Assembly: GCF_021369635.1 (NCBI RefSeq)
Contig: NZ_JAJNBZ010000002.1
Location: 462,949 to 521,269, forward strand
DNA from: Paenibacillus profundus
Lineage (GTDB): Bacteria > Bacillota > Bacilli > Paenibacillales > Paenibacillaceae
Direction of reading: 5' to 3'
DNA: 58,321 bases
Below are positions 16,120 through 25,562 of the stretch, piece after piece (positions within the stretch are counted from its first letter, which is position 1; each line of letters opens with the position of its first letter). A program made the translations under genes and the position numbers. The notes under the pieces were generated by a model. That model was not told the DNA's origin and did no database searches. It saw nothing but the letters and a program-made list of their open reading frames with translations.

Positions 16120-18448
16120 TTTGCTGTTGCGACTGTGAGTGCTGCTGCCGATACTGTCCCGGTGTCATCCCTTCCTGCTTCTTGAACAAGCGGTTGAAGT
16201 ATGGGGGCTGGTATCCGGCCGATTCGGCAATTTCGTTAATTTTCATATCGGTGGTCAGCAGCAGTCCCTTGCATTTGTTCATCTTGATCGCAGTCAAATA
16301 ATCGATGAAATTTTGTCCTGTCATCTGTTTGAAGGCTCTGCTTAATTGCGAGGTGCTAATTCCTGCCTCTGCTGCGCACGTTTCCAGCGAAAGGTCACAC
16401 ATATAGTCCTGTTCAATGCGTTCAAGCAGTTCTTCCACTACCTGCTTCATCGGCGCGTTGTAGCTGCGTTTGATCGAGGCGCTATAGGGCTGAATGATTT
16501 TGGTGCGGAACCAGCTGAGCGACGCTTTCGTATCGCGCAGTCCACCCAATTCTTCCTGCCAGCTTAAGCCAAATACGGCATAAGGGTTGTGCCCGAGCTG
16601 AAGCAGGGAACGGTGAATGCTGCCGATGAGCCTCATCAAGCCTTCGTGAACCATCCATTCTGCGCCGCCACTTGCTTGCAACGCGGTAACGAATCGCTCC
16701 AGACTCTCCATTGCTTCCTCTTCAAGCCCCATATTCAGTGCATGAATGATTCCAAGCTCTAAATCTACAGGAGACTCGATCGGATTAGGAGAGTGCGCCA
16801 ATACGTGCTCCGCTTCGAGCAGTTGGTTGTTCAGCCCGAAGTTTCGGTAGCTGATGGCGCGCCGCGCTTGCTCCATACCGTGCGGGAGATCGATCCATCT
16901 ATCCGTGACCCGACTCGCCACAATCGTAACATAGACGCGCAGCGTATGGTGGAGCGCCCGCATCAGGCGGTCGCCCAAGGACAATATCCGACGATGCGAC
17001 TCCTCAAGCCCACCCTCCTTCGCCATAAACAAGATGAGCCCGAAGGAACCGTCCAAAAAGTTCATGACGTGCACATGCTCGCACTCTGCCTCCTCCATGG
17101 ACAGCTCCTGCACTACATTGATCGAGGCGTAGGTCAGGAGATGCACGTCTTTATCAGACATCGGCGTACGCGCTTCCTCCGCATTGTGCAATTGGACGAC
17201 GACAGCTGCGAAGCGCCGGCCTTCGATGTCCAGTTCAAGAGAACGAAGCTTCTCCTTAATTTCTGCTTCTTCCAACGTAATGGCTTGTCCTTGCACGAAT
17301 TGATTAATGTAAGCTTCACGCATGGATGGTATCGCTAAATTCCACTGCTCCTGCAGTGATTCATTGGCGAAATGGTACTCCTTCCACTCCTGTTCAATAT
17401 AATCCAATTCGTTGCGAATGCCGCTCTCCGGCGTGCGCCAAGAGCTGACCATCTCCATGACGCGGCGAATCGGATTGTAAATGCGGCGCGAAGCGAACCA
17501 ACTGACGAACAATGCCGCGGCCAGTGCAATGCAAGAGAGCAGTATCATTAATTGCGTGTACGGCTGCGTCGGAGAGGTAACGACCGATAGAGGGGTCGCG
17601 GATACGTAAGCCCACGTTTCCCCGAGCGTGTTGAACGAAGCGGTCTTGACCAGATATGTTTCTCCGTCCAGCTTCACCTCAACATCCCCGTCCTGCTGCG
17701 GAGTGTTGGCATGAGGCCGCTCCTTTCGAATCACTTGCATCAGTTTCTCATCCATTATGTTAGTAGTGGAGCGGGCAGCGATATTGCCGTTTCCGTCCAA
17801 AATAAAAGATTGCCGATCGGCAAGGGAGAAGACGTGCAGCTTTGCCGGGTTAATAAAAATGACGATCGCGCCGTAGGCGTCGGCGCTGCTGTTGTAAGGC
17901 AATTTCATGACGATGGCATGCTTGGTTCCTGCTTGACCGAAAGGGCGGGCAAGGCCGTGAGTCCAATACATATCGGGAGACGGATCAAGCAGCCCGGACC
18001 ATTGTCTGGTGACTTCCGGCTGCTCCAGCTGCCGGACACCGAGACTCGGATGCAGCAATTTATTTTGTTTTTTTACATACAAATACACTTGATCGATGAG
18101 CGGCACCGCATTTTCAAGCACGGACAAGGTCGACAAGATCTGCTCTGTCTCCTCAAATCGATCGACGAAGTTCATGTCGGCAATGGTTGAGCGGAATTGG
18201 GGCTTCACCGCCATATGTGATACGAACGTAACCAATTGGGAGAATTGCTCGTCCACTTGATTGGCCACATCATTGAGCTCCAACTGATGCTTGTTGTGAA
18301 ACTGCTTCACGAGATGCGCATTGCCGGCATACAAAAAAGCCGAACAGATGACGGCAATGGGGACGCAAGTCAGCACAATGGCGAGCATGAGGCTTCGCCA
18401 ATATAGCATTCCTTTGGATTGTAGACGGTCGATCAAGCTTGCTTTCAC
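16103..18448 (-). CDS. Membrane-bound sensor with AraC DNA-binding domain (YesS-like)
   Basis: A 781-residue one-component regulator. There is a membrane segment at about residues 19-41 (LMLAIVLTCVPIAVICSAFLYAG), an outside sensor region of about 250 residues, a second membrane segment near 300-325 (LMILLSCIALAAALFVSW), a HAMP-like stretch, a long cytoplasmic linker, and an AraC double helix-turn-helix at about 680-770 (LSLETCAAEAGISTSQLSRAFKQ; INEIAESAGYQPPYFNRLFKK). Such proteins sense sugars or binding-protein complexes outside the cell and control adjacent LplABC-type transporters, here encoded divergently from 18893. The start is GTG 18448 with AAGGATG upstream. Confidence 0.92.
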   Translation of the reverse strand: MKASLIDRLQSKGMLYWRSLMLAIVLTCVPIAVICSAFLYAGNAHLVKQFHNKHQLELNDVANQVDEQFSQLVTFVSHMAVKPQFRSTIADMNFVDRFEETEQILSTLSVLENAVPLIDQVYLYVKKQNKLLHPSLGVRQLEQPEVTRQWSGLLDPSPDMYWTHGLARPFGQAGTKHAIVMKLPYNSSADAYGAIVIFINPAKLHVFSLADRQSFILDGNGNIAARSTTNIMDEKLMQVIRKERPHANTPQQDGDVEVKLDGETYLVKTASFNTLGETWAYVSATPLSVVTSPTQPYTQLMILLSCIALAAALFVSWFASRRIYNPIRRVMEMVSSWRTPESGIRNELDYIEQEWKEYHFANESLQEQWNLAIPSMREAYINQFVQGQAITLEEAEIKEKLRSLELDIEGRRFAAVVVQLHNAEEARTPMSDKDVHLLTYASINVVQELSMEEAECEHVHVMNFLDGSFGLILFMAKEGGLEESHRRILSLGDRLMRALHHTLRVYVTIVASRVTDRWIDLPHGMEQARRAISYRNFGLNNQLLEAEHVLAHSPNPIESPVDLELGIIHALNMGLEEEAMESLERFVTALQASGGAEWMVHEGLMRLIGSIHRSLLQLGHNPYAVFGLSWQEELGGLRDTKASLSWFRTKIIQPYSASIKRSYNAPMKQVVEELLERIEQDYMCDLSLETCAAEAGISTSQLSRAFKQMTGQNFIDYLTAIKMNKCKGLLLTTDMKINEIAESAGYQPPYFNRLFKKQEGMTPGQYRQQHSQSQQQTRTHA

Positions 18449-18791
18449 ATATCACACATCCTTGGACGTTATGAGCTTTTTACTATTGTAAAACAATCCT
18501 TTAGCATTGAAAAGGCTTTCATCATGAAATAAAACCGTTGTGAGAACACCTGTGTTGAAGCCTTTCGAAGAGGGGCAATCGCGTGTAGAGGCAGGTTTAT
18601 AAGCCTAAGGAAGCTTGGATCTCGCTTGGTCAAAAAAGTGCAATCGGAGGAAATCGTTGTTCCGGAAGTAGCGTGCGCAGCGATCAAGATCTATCTGGAA
18701 ACCGCATAACAGCGCGTAAAGCTGGATGATTTTACTCTGTTGCAGCGCAGTCTTAAACGATACGGCAAAAAATTCAAATTGCAGGCAATGA
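18449..18791. other. Non-coding divergent region
   Basis: About 340 bases between the sensor-regulator and the transport operon. No gene with a ribosome binding site is seen; the regulatory signals found lie at 18792-18851. Confidence 0.4.
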
Positions 18792-18805
18792 TGATAGCGT
18801 TTACA
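18792..18805. promoter_or_regulatory. Near-consensus cre box before the sugar transporter
   Basis: TGATAGCGTTTACA matches the CcpA site TGNAANCGNWNNCA at all but one fixed position. It lies 88 bases upstream of the first permease start, which fits carbon catabolite control of a sugar-uptake operon. Confidence 0.55.
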
Positions 18806-18823
18806 TTTTATTTACTGACATGG

Positions 18824-18851
18824 ATGCAATGAAATTAACATGCAATGAAAT
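18824..18851. promoter_or_regulatory. Direct repeats, possible AraC-type binding site
   Basis: ATGCAATGAAAT occurs twice (18824-18835 and 18840-18851), 16 bases apart. AraC-family activators often bind direct repeats, so this may be the site of the adjacent sensor-regulator; that link is inference. Confidence 0.5.
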
Positions 18852-18892
18852 GACGCAGAGGACAAACAAGCAGCAGAAGAGAGGGATGGCAT

Positions 18893-19891
18893 ATGACCGC
18901 AAGCAACTTGCCACAGGATAGAGCTATGGAACGACCGGGCGCAGCAATGGAACCGGACAAACCGCAAAGCAAACCAGAAGGCAAGTATTCGCTATTATGG
19001 AAGGACGTCCGGCGCGATAAATACTTATACTTTCTGGCTCTGCCGGGTATTTTGTTTTTTATTATATTCAAATATATTCCGATTACGAATCTGGTCATCG
19101 CATTCCAGGATTATTCGCCTTACTTCGGGGTATTAGACAGTCCTTGGGTAGGGTTCGAGCATTTTGCAAGGTTTTTCGCGCATGATGACTTTTACATCTT
19201 ATTGCGCAATACGCTTGGCATCAGTTTGATGAATTTGGTGTTCTTTTTTCCGGCGCCGATTATTTTATCGCTCATGTTAAATGAAGTGCGCAATGCCATC
19301 GTGAAGCGGACCGTGCAGTCGCTTATTTATATCCCGCATTTCCTGTCGTGGGTGCTCATTTCAGGTCTGACCTTCCTTATGTTCTCGCAATCGGAAGGTC
19401 TGGTGAACAAAGCGCTCGTCAGTATGGGAAAAGACACGTTCGACCTGCTGACCAACCCGGATTATTTCTGGGGCCTGCTGACTGCGCAATCGATTTGGAA
19501 GGAAATCGGGTGGGGGACGATTATTTTTCTCGCCGCCATCGCGGGTATTGATCCGCAGCTGCATGAAGCGGCTGTCATGGACGGGGCGGGCCGCATGCGC
19601 CGCATCTGGCACATTACGCTGCCAGGCATGCGCAACGTCATTATCATCCTGTTCATCCTGCGGCTCGGCGCCATTATGGACACGGGCTTCGAGCAAATCT
19701 ATCTGATGATGAACGCGGCGGTTTCCAATGTGGCAGAAGTGTTTGACACGTATGTGTACCGCATCGGAATTAAGCAAGGCGAGTTCAGTTATAGTACCGC
19801 CATCGGTCTATTCAAGTCGATTGTGGGTGTCATACTCGTCGTATCTGCCAATAAGATCGCCAAGAGATTCGGTCAAGATGGACTATATTAA
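18893..19891 (+). CDS. Sugar ABC transporter permease (LplB/YtcP-type, subunit 1)
   Basis: A 332-residue inner-membrane permease with six membrane segments beginning at YLYFLALPGILFFIIFKYI. The cytoplasmic EAA loop reads HEAAVMDGAGRMRRIWHITLPGM and contacts the ATPase. It belongs to the LplB group that imports oligosaccharides such as uronate polymers or glycosides in Paenibacillaceae. No ATPase gene is present in the cluster; such systems normally use a shared MsmX-type ATPase encoded elsewhere. AGAGGGATGG precedes ATG 18893. The second permease starts 24 bases after its stop. Confidence 0.95.
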   Translation: MTASNLPQDRAMERPGAAMEPDKPQSKPEGKYSLLWKDVRRDKYLYFLALPGILFFIIFKYIPITNLVIAFQDYSPYFGVLDSPWVGFEHFARFFAHDDFYILLRNTLGISLMNLVFFFPAPIILSLMLNEVRNAIVKRTVQSLIYIPHFLSWVLISGLTFLMFSQSEGLVNKALVSMGKDTFDLLTNPDYFWGLLTAQSIWKEIGWGTIIFLAAIAGIDPQLHEAAVMDGAGRMRRIWHITLPGMRNVIIILFILRLGAIMDTGFEQIYLMMNAAVSNVAEVFDTYVYRIGIKQGEFSYSTAIGLFKSIVGVILVVSANKIAKRFGQDGLY

Positions 19892-19915
19892 CAAGCTGGG
19901 AGGAGACGAACGATA

Positions 19916-20797
19916 ATGGCGGACAAAGGCTGGCGCGACCGCGTCTTCAACATTACGAATATTACGGTGCTCATTCTGATTGCTTTGGCGACCGTATTTC
20001 CGATTTATTATACGATTGTTCTGTCCTTTACAGACCCGACGGAATATTACAGCAAGCCGCTTATTCTGTTTCCGGAAAAATGGACCTTGGATGCATACCG
20101 ATACCTGCTCTCCAACGGGTTGTTCGTCAGCGCGCTCGGGGTCAGCACATTTCTGGCTACGGTTGGAACAGCGCTCAGTCTAATCGTGACGGCAGGGCTT
20201 GCCTATGCGTTGTCGCGCAAGCGGCTTCGGTTCCGGCGTGCAATGATGTTCCTTATCTTGCTGACGTTTCTGTTCCAGCCAGGCTTGGTGCCAGCTTATC
20301 TCATCGTCCGCAACTTAGGTCTAATCGACAGCATCTGGTCGTTAATCCTGCCCAGCTTGACGAGCGGCTGGTATGCCTTGCTAATGAAAGGCTTCTTCGA
20401 CAGCATACCGGACAGTCTGGAGGAGGCGGGACGAATTGACGGCTGTAACGAAATCGGCGTCTTCTGGCGCATCATGCTGCCGTTGTCGCTGCCTGCGCTT
20501 GTCGCTTTCGGTTTGTTTTTTGCGGTAGGTTATTGGAACACCTACTTCAATGCCTTGATGTACATCAACGATCAGAACAGATGGCCGCTGCAGGTTCTGC
20601 TGCAAAATATGCTGGTAGATCCGTCGACGATGGGCGGAGGAGCGGGGGTCGAGAGCTTCCGTGCCAATCGGCAAATGCCGACCGAGACGCTCAAAATGGC
20701 TGCCGTTGTCATTGCGACGATTCCGATTATGCTTGTATATCCGTTTTTACAGAAGCATTTTGCGAAAGGCGCCATGGTCGGCTCCTTGAAGGAGTAG
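19916..20797 (+). CDS. Sugar ABC transporter permease (YtcP/LplC-type, subunit 2)
   Basis: A 293-residue partner permease with six membrane segments (ITVLILIALATVFPIYYTIVL first). The EAA loop reads EEAGRIDGCNEIGVFWRIMLPLSLPALV. The family forms a heterodimer with the LplB-like subunit encoded just upstream. AGGAGACGAACGATA lies before the ATG. The lipoprotein gene follows after 99 bases, so all three are one transport operon. Confidence 0.95.
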   Translation: MADKGWRDRVFNITNITVLILIALATVFPIYYTIVLSFTDPTEYYSKPLILFPEKWTLDAYRYLLSNGLFVSALGVSTFLATVGTALSLIVTAGLAYALSRKRLRFRRAMMFLILLTFLFQPGLVPAYLIVRNLGLIDSIWSLILPSLTSGWYALLMKGFFDSIPDSLEEAGRIDGCNEIGVFWRIMLPLSLPALVAFGLFFAVGYWNTYFNALMYINDQNRWPLQVLLQNMLVDPSTMGGGAGVESFRANRQMPTETLKMAAVVIATIPIMLVYPFLQKHFAKGAMVGSLKE

Positions 20798-20896
20798 CTC
20801 CTGAAAGCAGTGCCCTTACCGGAAGATGGTTCGACGTCAGTCTAACCTATACATGAAGGTGCAAGTGGAATTAAGTATAAAAGGGAGGTCGCTATT

Positions 20897-22396
20897 ATGA
20901 AAAAATGGCTAAAAACGACGTTTCTGCTCACGCTGGCAGGCTCATTGCTGATGACCGCATGCGGAAACAACAACGCCAGCGACAACGGCGGTGTGACCAA
21001 CATTAAAACTCAGGTAATTAACTATGCGCCGGAGTTTATCGGTCCGGACAACCCGCTCTGGCAGGAATTCGAGAAGCGGACGAACACGAAGCTGAACATT
21101 ACATGGCTCAGTCCGACAACGGCAGAGGACAAAATTAACGTAATGCTCGCATCGGGGGACTTGCCTGATTTGACCTACGTCGAGACGCTCGACAATTCAC
21201 AGCTGCGCAAAATGATTGATCAAGGCGTGTTCTGGGATTTGACAGAGCTGCTGAAGGAATATCCGAACTTAAACCGCGAGGAATTCGAGGTGATGTGGCG
21301 GGATTCCAAAATCAACGGCAAAAATTACGGCGTTCCACGTTATTACCCGGCATACGGCGGAGGAATATTCCCGATGTTCCGCAAGGACTGGCTTGATAAA
21401 TTACAGCTGCAAGTGCCTGCGAACGTAGATGAATTCCGGGAAGTGCTGAAGGCGTTCAAGACGATGGATCCGAACGGCAACGGACAGGCGGATGAGGTGC
21501 CATATGCAACGACGCCTGCTTCATTGGGCTTTCTGTACAACGTATTCAATGAGACGCAAGGCAGCTGGAAGCTGAAGGACGGCAAGCTCGTGCCTATAAT
21601 TACAGAAGACGCTTCTCGTGACGCATTGCTTTACATTAAACAGTTGTTTGATGATGGATTGCTTCCTCCGGATTTCGCCATTATGAAATTTTCACAAGTG
21701 ACCGACTTAATTCGCAGCGGCAAGGCAGGGGGCGTCGGGTATTCGATGAATCAGGCGTGGATTCATACGGAATTCATCCGCAAGACCGATCCGAATGCAG
21801 ACTTGATTCCGCTCGCTTCGATTGAGAACAAAGCGGGAGTGAAATATACGCCTTCTGGTGTCCCATATTACGGTGTATTTCTGATACCGAAAAAAGTGCC
21901 GGAAGACAAGGTGAAGAAGATTCTCTCCTTCCTGGATTACGGATACGGGCCGGAAGGAAACACGCTTGCCTTCTACGGTGTGAAGGACGTACACTATAAG
22001 GAAGATAATGGAAATAAAATTCCGACGGATCAAGCGAAGAAGGATATGGTCGGGGATGGCAACATGGCCTCCATCTTCCACTTGGTCAGCGACGATATGG
22101 CGATTAGCGCTATCGGAATGCCGGATGATTTCTACAAGCGCAACGTTGACATTGTAACGGAGCGGAAGAAAGTCGATGTACCGCAGCCGGACCGCGGCCT
22201 GTTCTCTGAGAAATTCAATCGGTATTTCCCTGATATTCAGAAGAAGGTCGACGACATGCGCACGAAGGTCATTATCGGGAAGGAAACGATCGAAGCGTAT
22301 GATAAGCTGATTGAGCAGCTTCGCAACGATGCGCAATTAAAGGAAATTACAGATGAGATGAACGAATACTATGCGAAGCGCCAAGCAGAGCTGTAG
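20897..22396 (+). CDS. Extracellular sugar-binding lipoprotein (YtcQ/LplA-type)
   Basis: A 499-residue lipoprotein. The signal peptide ends in the lipobox LLMTAC with Cys22 as the lipidated residue, followed by an Asn/Gly/Ser-rich tether. The body is a family 1 extracellular solute-binding protein of the long LplA/YtcQ type (about 500 residues), with the segment ASGDLPDLTYV typical of it. A calcium-loop-like MDPNGNGQADE occurs near residue 195, also common in the group. It presents the ligand to the two permeases encoded upstream. The sugar is not identifiable. Confidence 0.94.
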   Translation: MKKWLKTTFLLTLAGSLLMTACGNNNASDNGGVTNIKTQVINYAPEFIGPDNPLWQEFEKRTNTKLNITWLSPTTAEDKINVMLASGDLPDLTYVETLDNSQLRKMIDQGVFWDLTELLKEYPNLNREEFEVMWRDSKINGKNYGVPRYYPAYGGGIFPMFRKDWLDKLQLQVPANVDEFREVLKAFKTMDPNGNGQADEVPYATTPASLGFLYNVFNETQGSWKLKDGKLVPIITEDASRDALLYIKQLFDDGLLPPDFAIMKFSQVTDLIRSGKAGGVGYSMNQAWIHTEFIRKTDPNADLIPLASIENKAGVKYTPSGVPYYGVFLIPKKVPEDKVKKILSFLDYGYGPEGNTLAFYGVKDVHYKEDNGNKIPTDQAKKDMVGDGNMASIFHLVSDDMAISAIGMPDDFYKRNVDIVTERKKVDVPQPDRGLFSEKFNRYFPDIQKKVDDMRTKVIIGKETIEAYDKLIEQLRNDAQLKEITDEMNEYYAKRQAEL

Positions 22397-22432
22397 ACGA
22401 TCGAAGCACCTACAATAGGGAGATGAGGACAC

Positions 22433-23710
22433 GTGCAACAAGTTACAGCGATCGTGATTGGAGCAGGGGATCGGGGAGCCCGAGCATATGCCCCTTATGC
22501 ATTGGATAATATGCATGAGTTCAAGATTGTGGGCGTGGCCGATCCGAACTTAGAGCGGCGGCGCAGCTTTGCGGAAGCGTTCGAGCTGCCGGAGTCGCAG
22601 CAGTACGATTCGTGGGAATTGATTCTTGGGGAGAACAAGCTGGCTGATGCAGCTATCGTCTGCACACAGGACCGGATGCACTATGAGCCGACGTTGCGCG
22701 CACTCGAGCTTGGCTACCACGTGCTGCTCGAGAAGCCAATGTCGCCGGAGCCGAAGGAATGCGTTGAGATGGAGCTAGCCGCCAAGCGTCATAACCGGCT
22801 GCTCACGATATGCCATGTGCTGCGGTATACACCGTTCTGGACGGCAATGAAGCGTGAGATCGATCGTGGCGCGATTGGGGATATCATCTCCATCCAACTC
22901 AATGAGAACGTCGGGAACATGCACATGTCGCACAGCTTCGTCCGCGGCAACTGGCGCAACAGCGATCAGTCGAGCCCGATGATTTTGCAGAAATCGTGCC
23001 ATGATATGGACATCCTGGCTTACTTGATGAATGAACCGTGCGTGCGCCTCAACTCCTTCGGTTCCTTGATGCATTTCCATGAAGGCAACAAGCCGGAAGG
23101 AGCGCCTGCGCGCTGCATCGAAGGGTGTCCGGCGGAGGCAAGCTGCCAATATCACGCGCCGCGCTATTATTTGGGCGAAGGGATCGGCTGGGCACGCAAA
23201 ATTACGGATAACTATACGAAGGAAGGTATTGTGAAGGCGCTATGGGAAGGTCCTTACGGCAAATGCGTCTATCAGACCGATAACAACGTCGTCGACCATC
23301 AGGTCGTCAATATGGAGTTCGCGAGCGGGGCGACGGCGATGTTCAGCATGTGCGGCTTCACGCACGACAACACGCGCATCGTACAGGTGATGGGCACCAA
23401 GGGAGACATCCGCGGCAATATGGAGGATGACGGCTTCGTCATTCATGACTTCGTAACGAAGGAAGAGCGGACGATTAAGGTGCACACGCCGGAGACGGGA
23501 CATGGCGGCGGCGACTCCGGCATCGTGCGTGCGTTCCTCCAGGAAGTGCGCAGCTTCGGACACAGTGCGGATGAGAGCTTGTCGTCGGCAACCGTTTCTG
23601 TGCGCAGCCACCTGATGGCATTCGCAGCGGAGAAGTCCCGCCTGAACGGCGGGCAGGCGATCGATTTGCAAGCGATGTATGACGATCTTGCGGGGCAGCC
23701 GACCGCATAA
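22433..23710 (+). CDS. Gfo/Idh/MocA family oxidoreductase
   Basis: A 425-residue NAD(P)-dependent oxidoreductase. The N-terminal Rossmann motif IGAGDRGARAYAPYA lies near residue 8, and LLEKPMSPEPKECVEM carries the conserved EKP motif with the catalytic Lys. The second domain contains a Cys cluster (CIEGCPAEASC) and the YHAPRYY segment that occur in a subgroup acting on glycosides. It is the fourth gene of the sugar operon, so it probably oxidises or epimerises the imported sugar. Start GTG 22433 follows GAGGACAC. A terminator ends the operon at 23734-23779. Confidence 0.92.
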   Translation: MQQVTAIVIGAGDRGARAYAPYALDNMHEFKIVGVADPNLERRRSFAEAFELPESQQYDSWELILGENKLADAAIVCTQDRMHYEPTLRALELGYHVLLEKPMSPEPKECVEMELAAKRHNRLLTICHVLRYTPFWTAMKREIDRGAIGDIISIQLNENVGNMHMSHSFVRGNWRNSDQSSPMILQKSCHDMDILAYLMNEPCVRLNSFGSLMHFHEGNKPEGAPARCIEGCPAEASCQYHAPRYYLGEGIGWARKITDNYTKEGIVKALWEGPYGKCVYQTDNNVVDHQVVNMEFASGATAMFSMCGFTHDNTRIVQVMGTKGDIRGNMEDDGFVIHDFVTKEERTIKVHTPETGHGGGDSGIVRAFLQEVRSFGHSADESLSSATVSVRSHLMAFAAEKSRLNGGQAIDLQAMYDDLAGQPTA

Positions 23711-23733
23711 TCGTTTATATGTATAAGTATAAG

Positions 23734-23779
23734 AAGCAAACATGCCCTAGCAATGGGATGCGTGTCTGCTTCTTTTTTT
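23734..23779 (+). terminator. Terminator of the sugar-uptake operon
   Basis: AAGCAAACA (23734-23742) pairs with TGTCTGCTT (23763-23771) with one mismatch, followed by seven T. Confidence 0.75.
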
Positions 23780-23923
23780 GCGTATACCATTATATAGCAG
23801 ATAAAATACAAGAAATTAGCAGATGAAATACAAGAAAGGGCCTTGATACAATGATTGTAACGTTTTCAACTTATGTATAAAATAAACATTGGCCGCATTG
23901 AGAACGAACGGGGGAGAGAATTC

Positions 23924-24973
23924 ATGCAAATTATTCAGGGAACGGCACTGTTGTTGCTTGTATTATCCTTGTTCAGTTTGTTCAGCTTCAAGGCTCCGAA
24001 CGGTATGAAAGCGATGGGGGCATTGGCCAATGCTGCCGTGGCGAGCTTTCTCGTCGAAGCGTTTCACAGTTATGTTGGCGGCGATATGCTGCAGATCGGA
24101 TTTTTGAAAGATGTGGGCGTCGCTGCAGGCGGCATGGGCGGCGTTGCTGCCGCGGCTCTTGTCGCGCTTGCGATGGGCGTATCTCCGGTATATGCCATGA
24201 TGCTGGGAGTGGCGTGCGCCGGACTTGGCTTGCTGCCGGGCTTCATCGCAGGCTATCTTGTCTCATTCCTTGTGACGCGGTTCGAGAAAAAGGTGCCAGC
24301 CGGCCTCGATTTGATTGCCTGCATTGTCATTGCGGCTCCGCTCGCAAGAGGCGTTGCGGTGCTGATAAGTCCGCTCGTTGATATGACCCTATTGAATATC
24401 GGCAGCATTATTGCGGCCACGGCAACGGACAACCCGATAGTGATGGGCGTTATATTGGGAGGGGTCATTACGGTTGTCGCTACGGCTCCGCTCAGCTCGA
24501 TGGCGCTGACGGCAATGCTCGGCTTGACGGGGCTGCCGATGGCGATTGGGGCACTGGCAGTGATGGGCTCGTCCTTCATGAACCTTGTCTTCTTTCACCG
24601 GATGAAGTTCGGTGACCGCCGAACGACGATAGCGGTAGCGATTGAGCCGCTTACGCAGGCGGATATCATTTCCGCCAACCCGATCCCCGTATATATCACC
24701 AACTTTATAGGCGGGGCCGCGGCAGGAGTCGTCGTGTCTCTATTCGGACTGATCAACAACGCGACAGGCACAGCGACGCCGATTGCCGGCTTGATGGTCA
24801 TGTACGGCTTCAACGATCCGCTCCCGGTGACGATCGCGGCTGCCTTGTGCGCCCTTGCTGGAGCAACTGCGGGATGGCTTGGATCCATCGTGTTCCGCAA
24901 TTACCCGATTCGTACCGTTTTGGATGTCAGGGGCGTGCCGTCGACTCAAGGAAGCAGCAATGGCACAGTGTAG
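23924..24973 (+). CDS. Orphan PTS EIIC-type membrane protein (PTS_EIIC_2 family)
   Basis: A 349-residue integral membrane protein with about nine or ten hydrophobic segments, very rich in Ala, Gly, Val and Met. It resembles the PTS_EIIC_2 group (by recollection), a family of IIC-like proteins with no EIIA or EIIB partner; the segment NPIPVYITNFIGGAAAGVVVS is characteristic. No EIIA or EIIB is encoded nearby, so phosphotransfer and substrate are unknown. ATG 23924 is preferred because GGGGGAGAG lies upstream; a longer reading starts at 23873 but lacks a site. A GC-rich terminator follows. Confidence 0.75.
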   Translation: MQIIQGTALLLLVLSLFSLFSFKAPNGMKAMGALANAAVASFLVEAFHSYVGGDMLQIGFLKDVGVAAGGMGGVAAAALVALAMGVSPVYAMMLGVACAGLGLLPGFIAGYLVSFLVTRFEKKVPAGLDLIACIVIAAPLARGVAVLISPLVDMTLLNIGSIIAATATDNPIVMGVILGGVITVVATAPLSSMALTAMLGLTGLPMAIGALAVMGSSFMNLVFFHRMKFGDRRTTIAVAIEPLTQADIISANPIPVYITNFIGGAAAGVVVSLFGLINNATGTATPIAGLMVMYGFNDPLPVTIAAALCALAGATAGWLGSIVFRNYPIRTVLDVRGVPSTQGSSNGTV

Positions 24974-25040
24974 CAAGAGTAGGGAAAAAGGATAGATTGC
25001 TTGTGGCCCGGCGACGACTGTGTCGGCCGCAGTCACGCGA

Positions 25041-25080
25041 ACGCCCCCGTGCGGCAGAGAAGCTGCGCGGGGGCGTTTTA
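25041..25080 (+). terminator. Terminator after the PTS IIC-like gene
   Basis: ACGCCCCCG (25041-25049) pairs with CGGGGGCGT (25068-25076) and is followed by TTTTATT. Confidence 0.88.
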
Positions 25081-25375
25081 TTGTAATCGGTCATCACTAC
25101 TCTACTTAAGAGTCTGGTAGTACGGTCATGTGGAATTTATAAAAAATCGGGATAGGTGATGCTCTCGGAAAGGATAAGTATGACAGTTCCATCCCTTGCT
25201 TCACTCTCCCCTTTATTCAGAATAGCAGCAGCAACCTCTTCCTTTCAAACGAGAACAGGTTGACAGTCTTTCGTACAATGGCCTTTAGCAACACTCTCCC
25301 ATACTGTCAGGAGGGGGGCGGGGATAAGGGTACATGCCGATCCGTGAAAGATATTATTTCCTGATGGCTCGATCC

Positions 25376-25523
25376 TGATTGCAGTGAATATAGAGTCGGT
25401 TCATGGGCGTGACGCCTCCTGATGGAAGTGAACACAGAGTCGAACATTGGTGTGACGCCTCCTGATGGAAGTGAACCCAGAGTCGAACATTGGTGTGTCG
25501 CCTTCTGAAGGAAGGGGAGAATG
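25376..25523. repeat. 43-bp tandem repeats, three units and a partial fourth
   Basis: Copies lie at 25376-25419 (diverged, 44 bases), 25420-25462 and 25463-25505 (nearly identical) and 25506-25523 (partial). The unit contains GAGTCGAACATTGGTGTG. Similar words occur in the 42-bp array at the left edge and near 58036. Several minus-strand frames cross the repeats but none has a convincing start. The surrounding 1.3 kb (24974-26342) has no intact gene. Confidence 0.85.
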
Positions 25524-25562
25524 AAGAAAAGGCTCGGATGCAATGCATCTCTTCCAGTCTGA

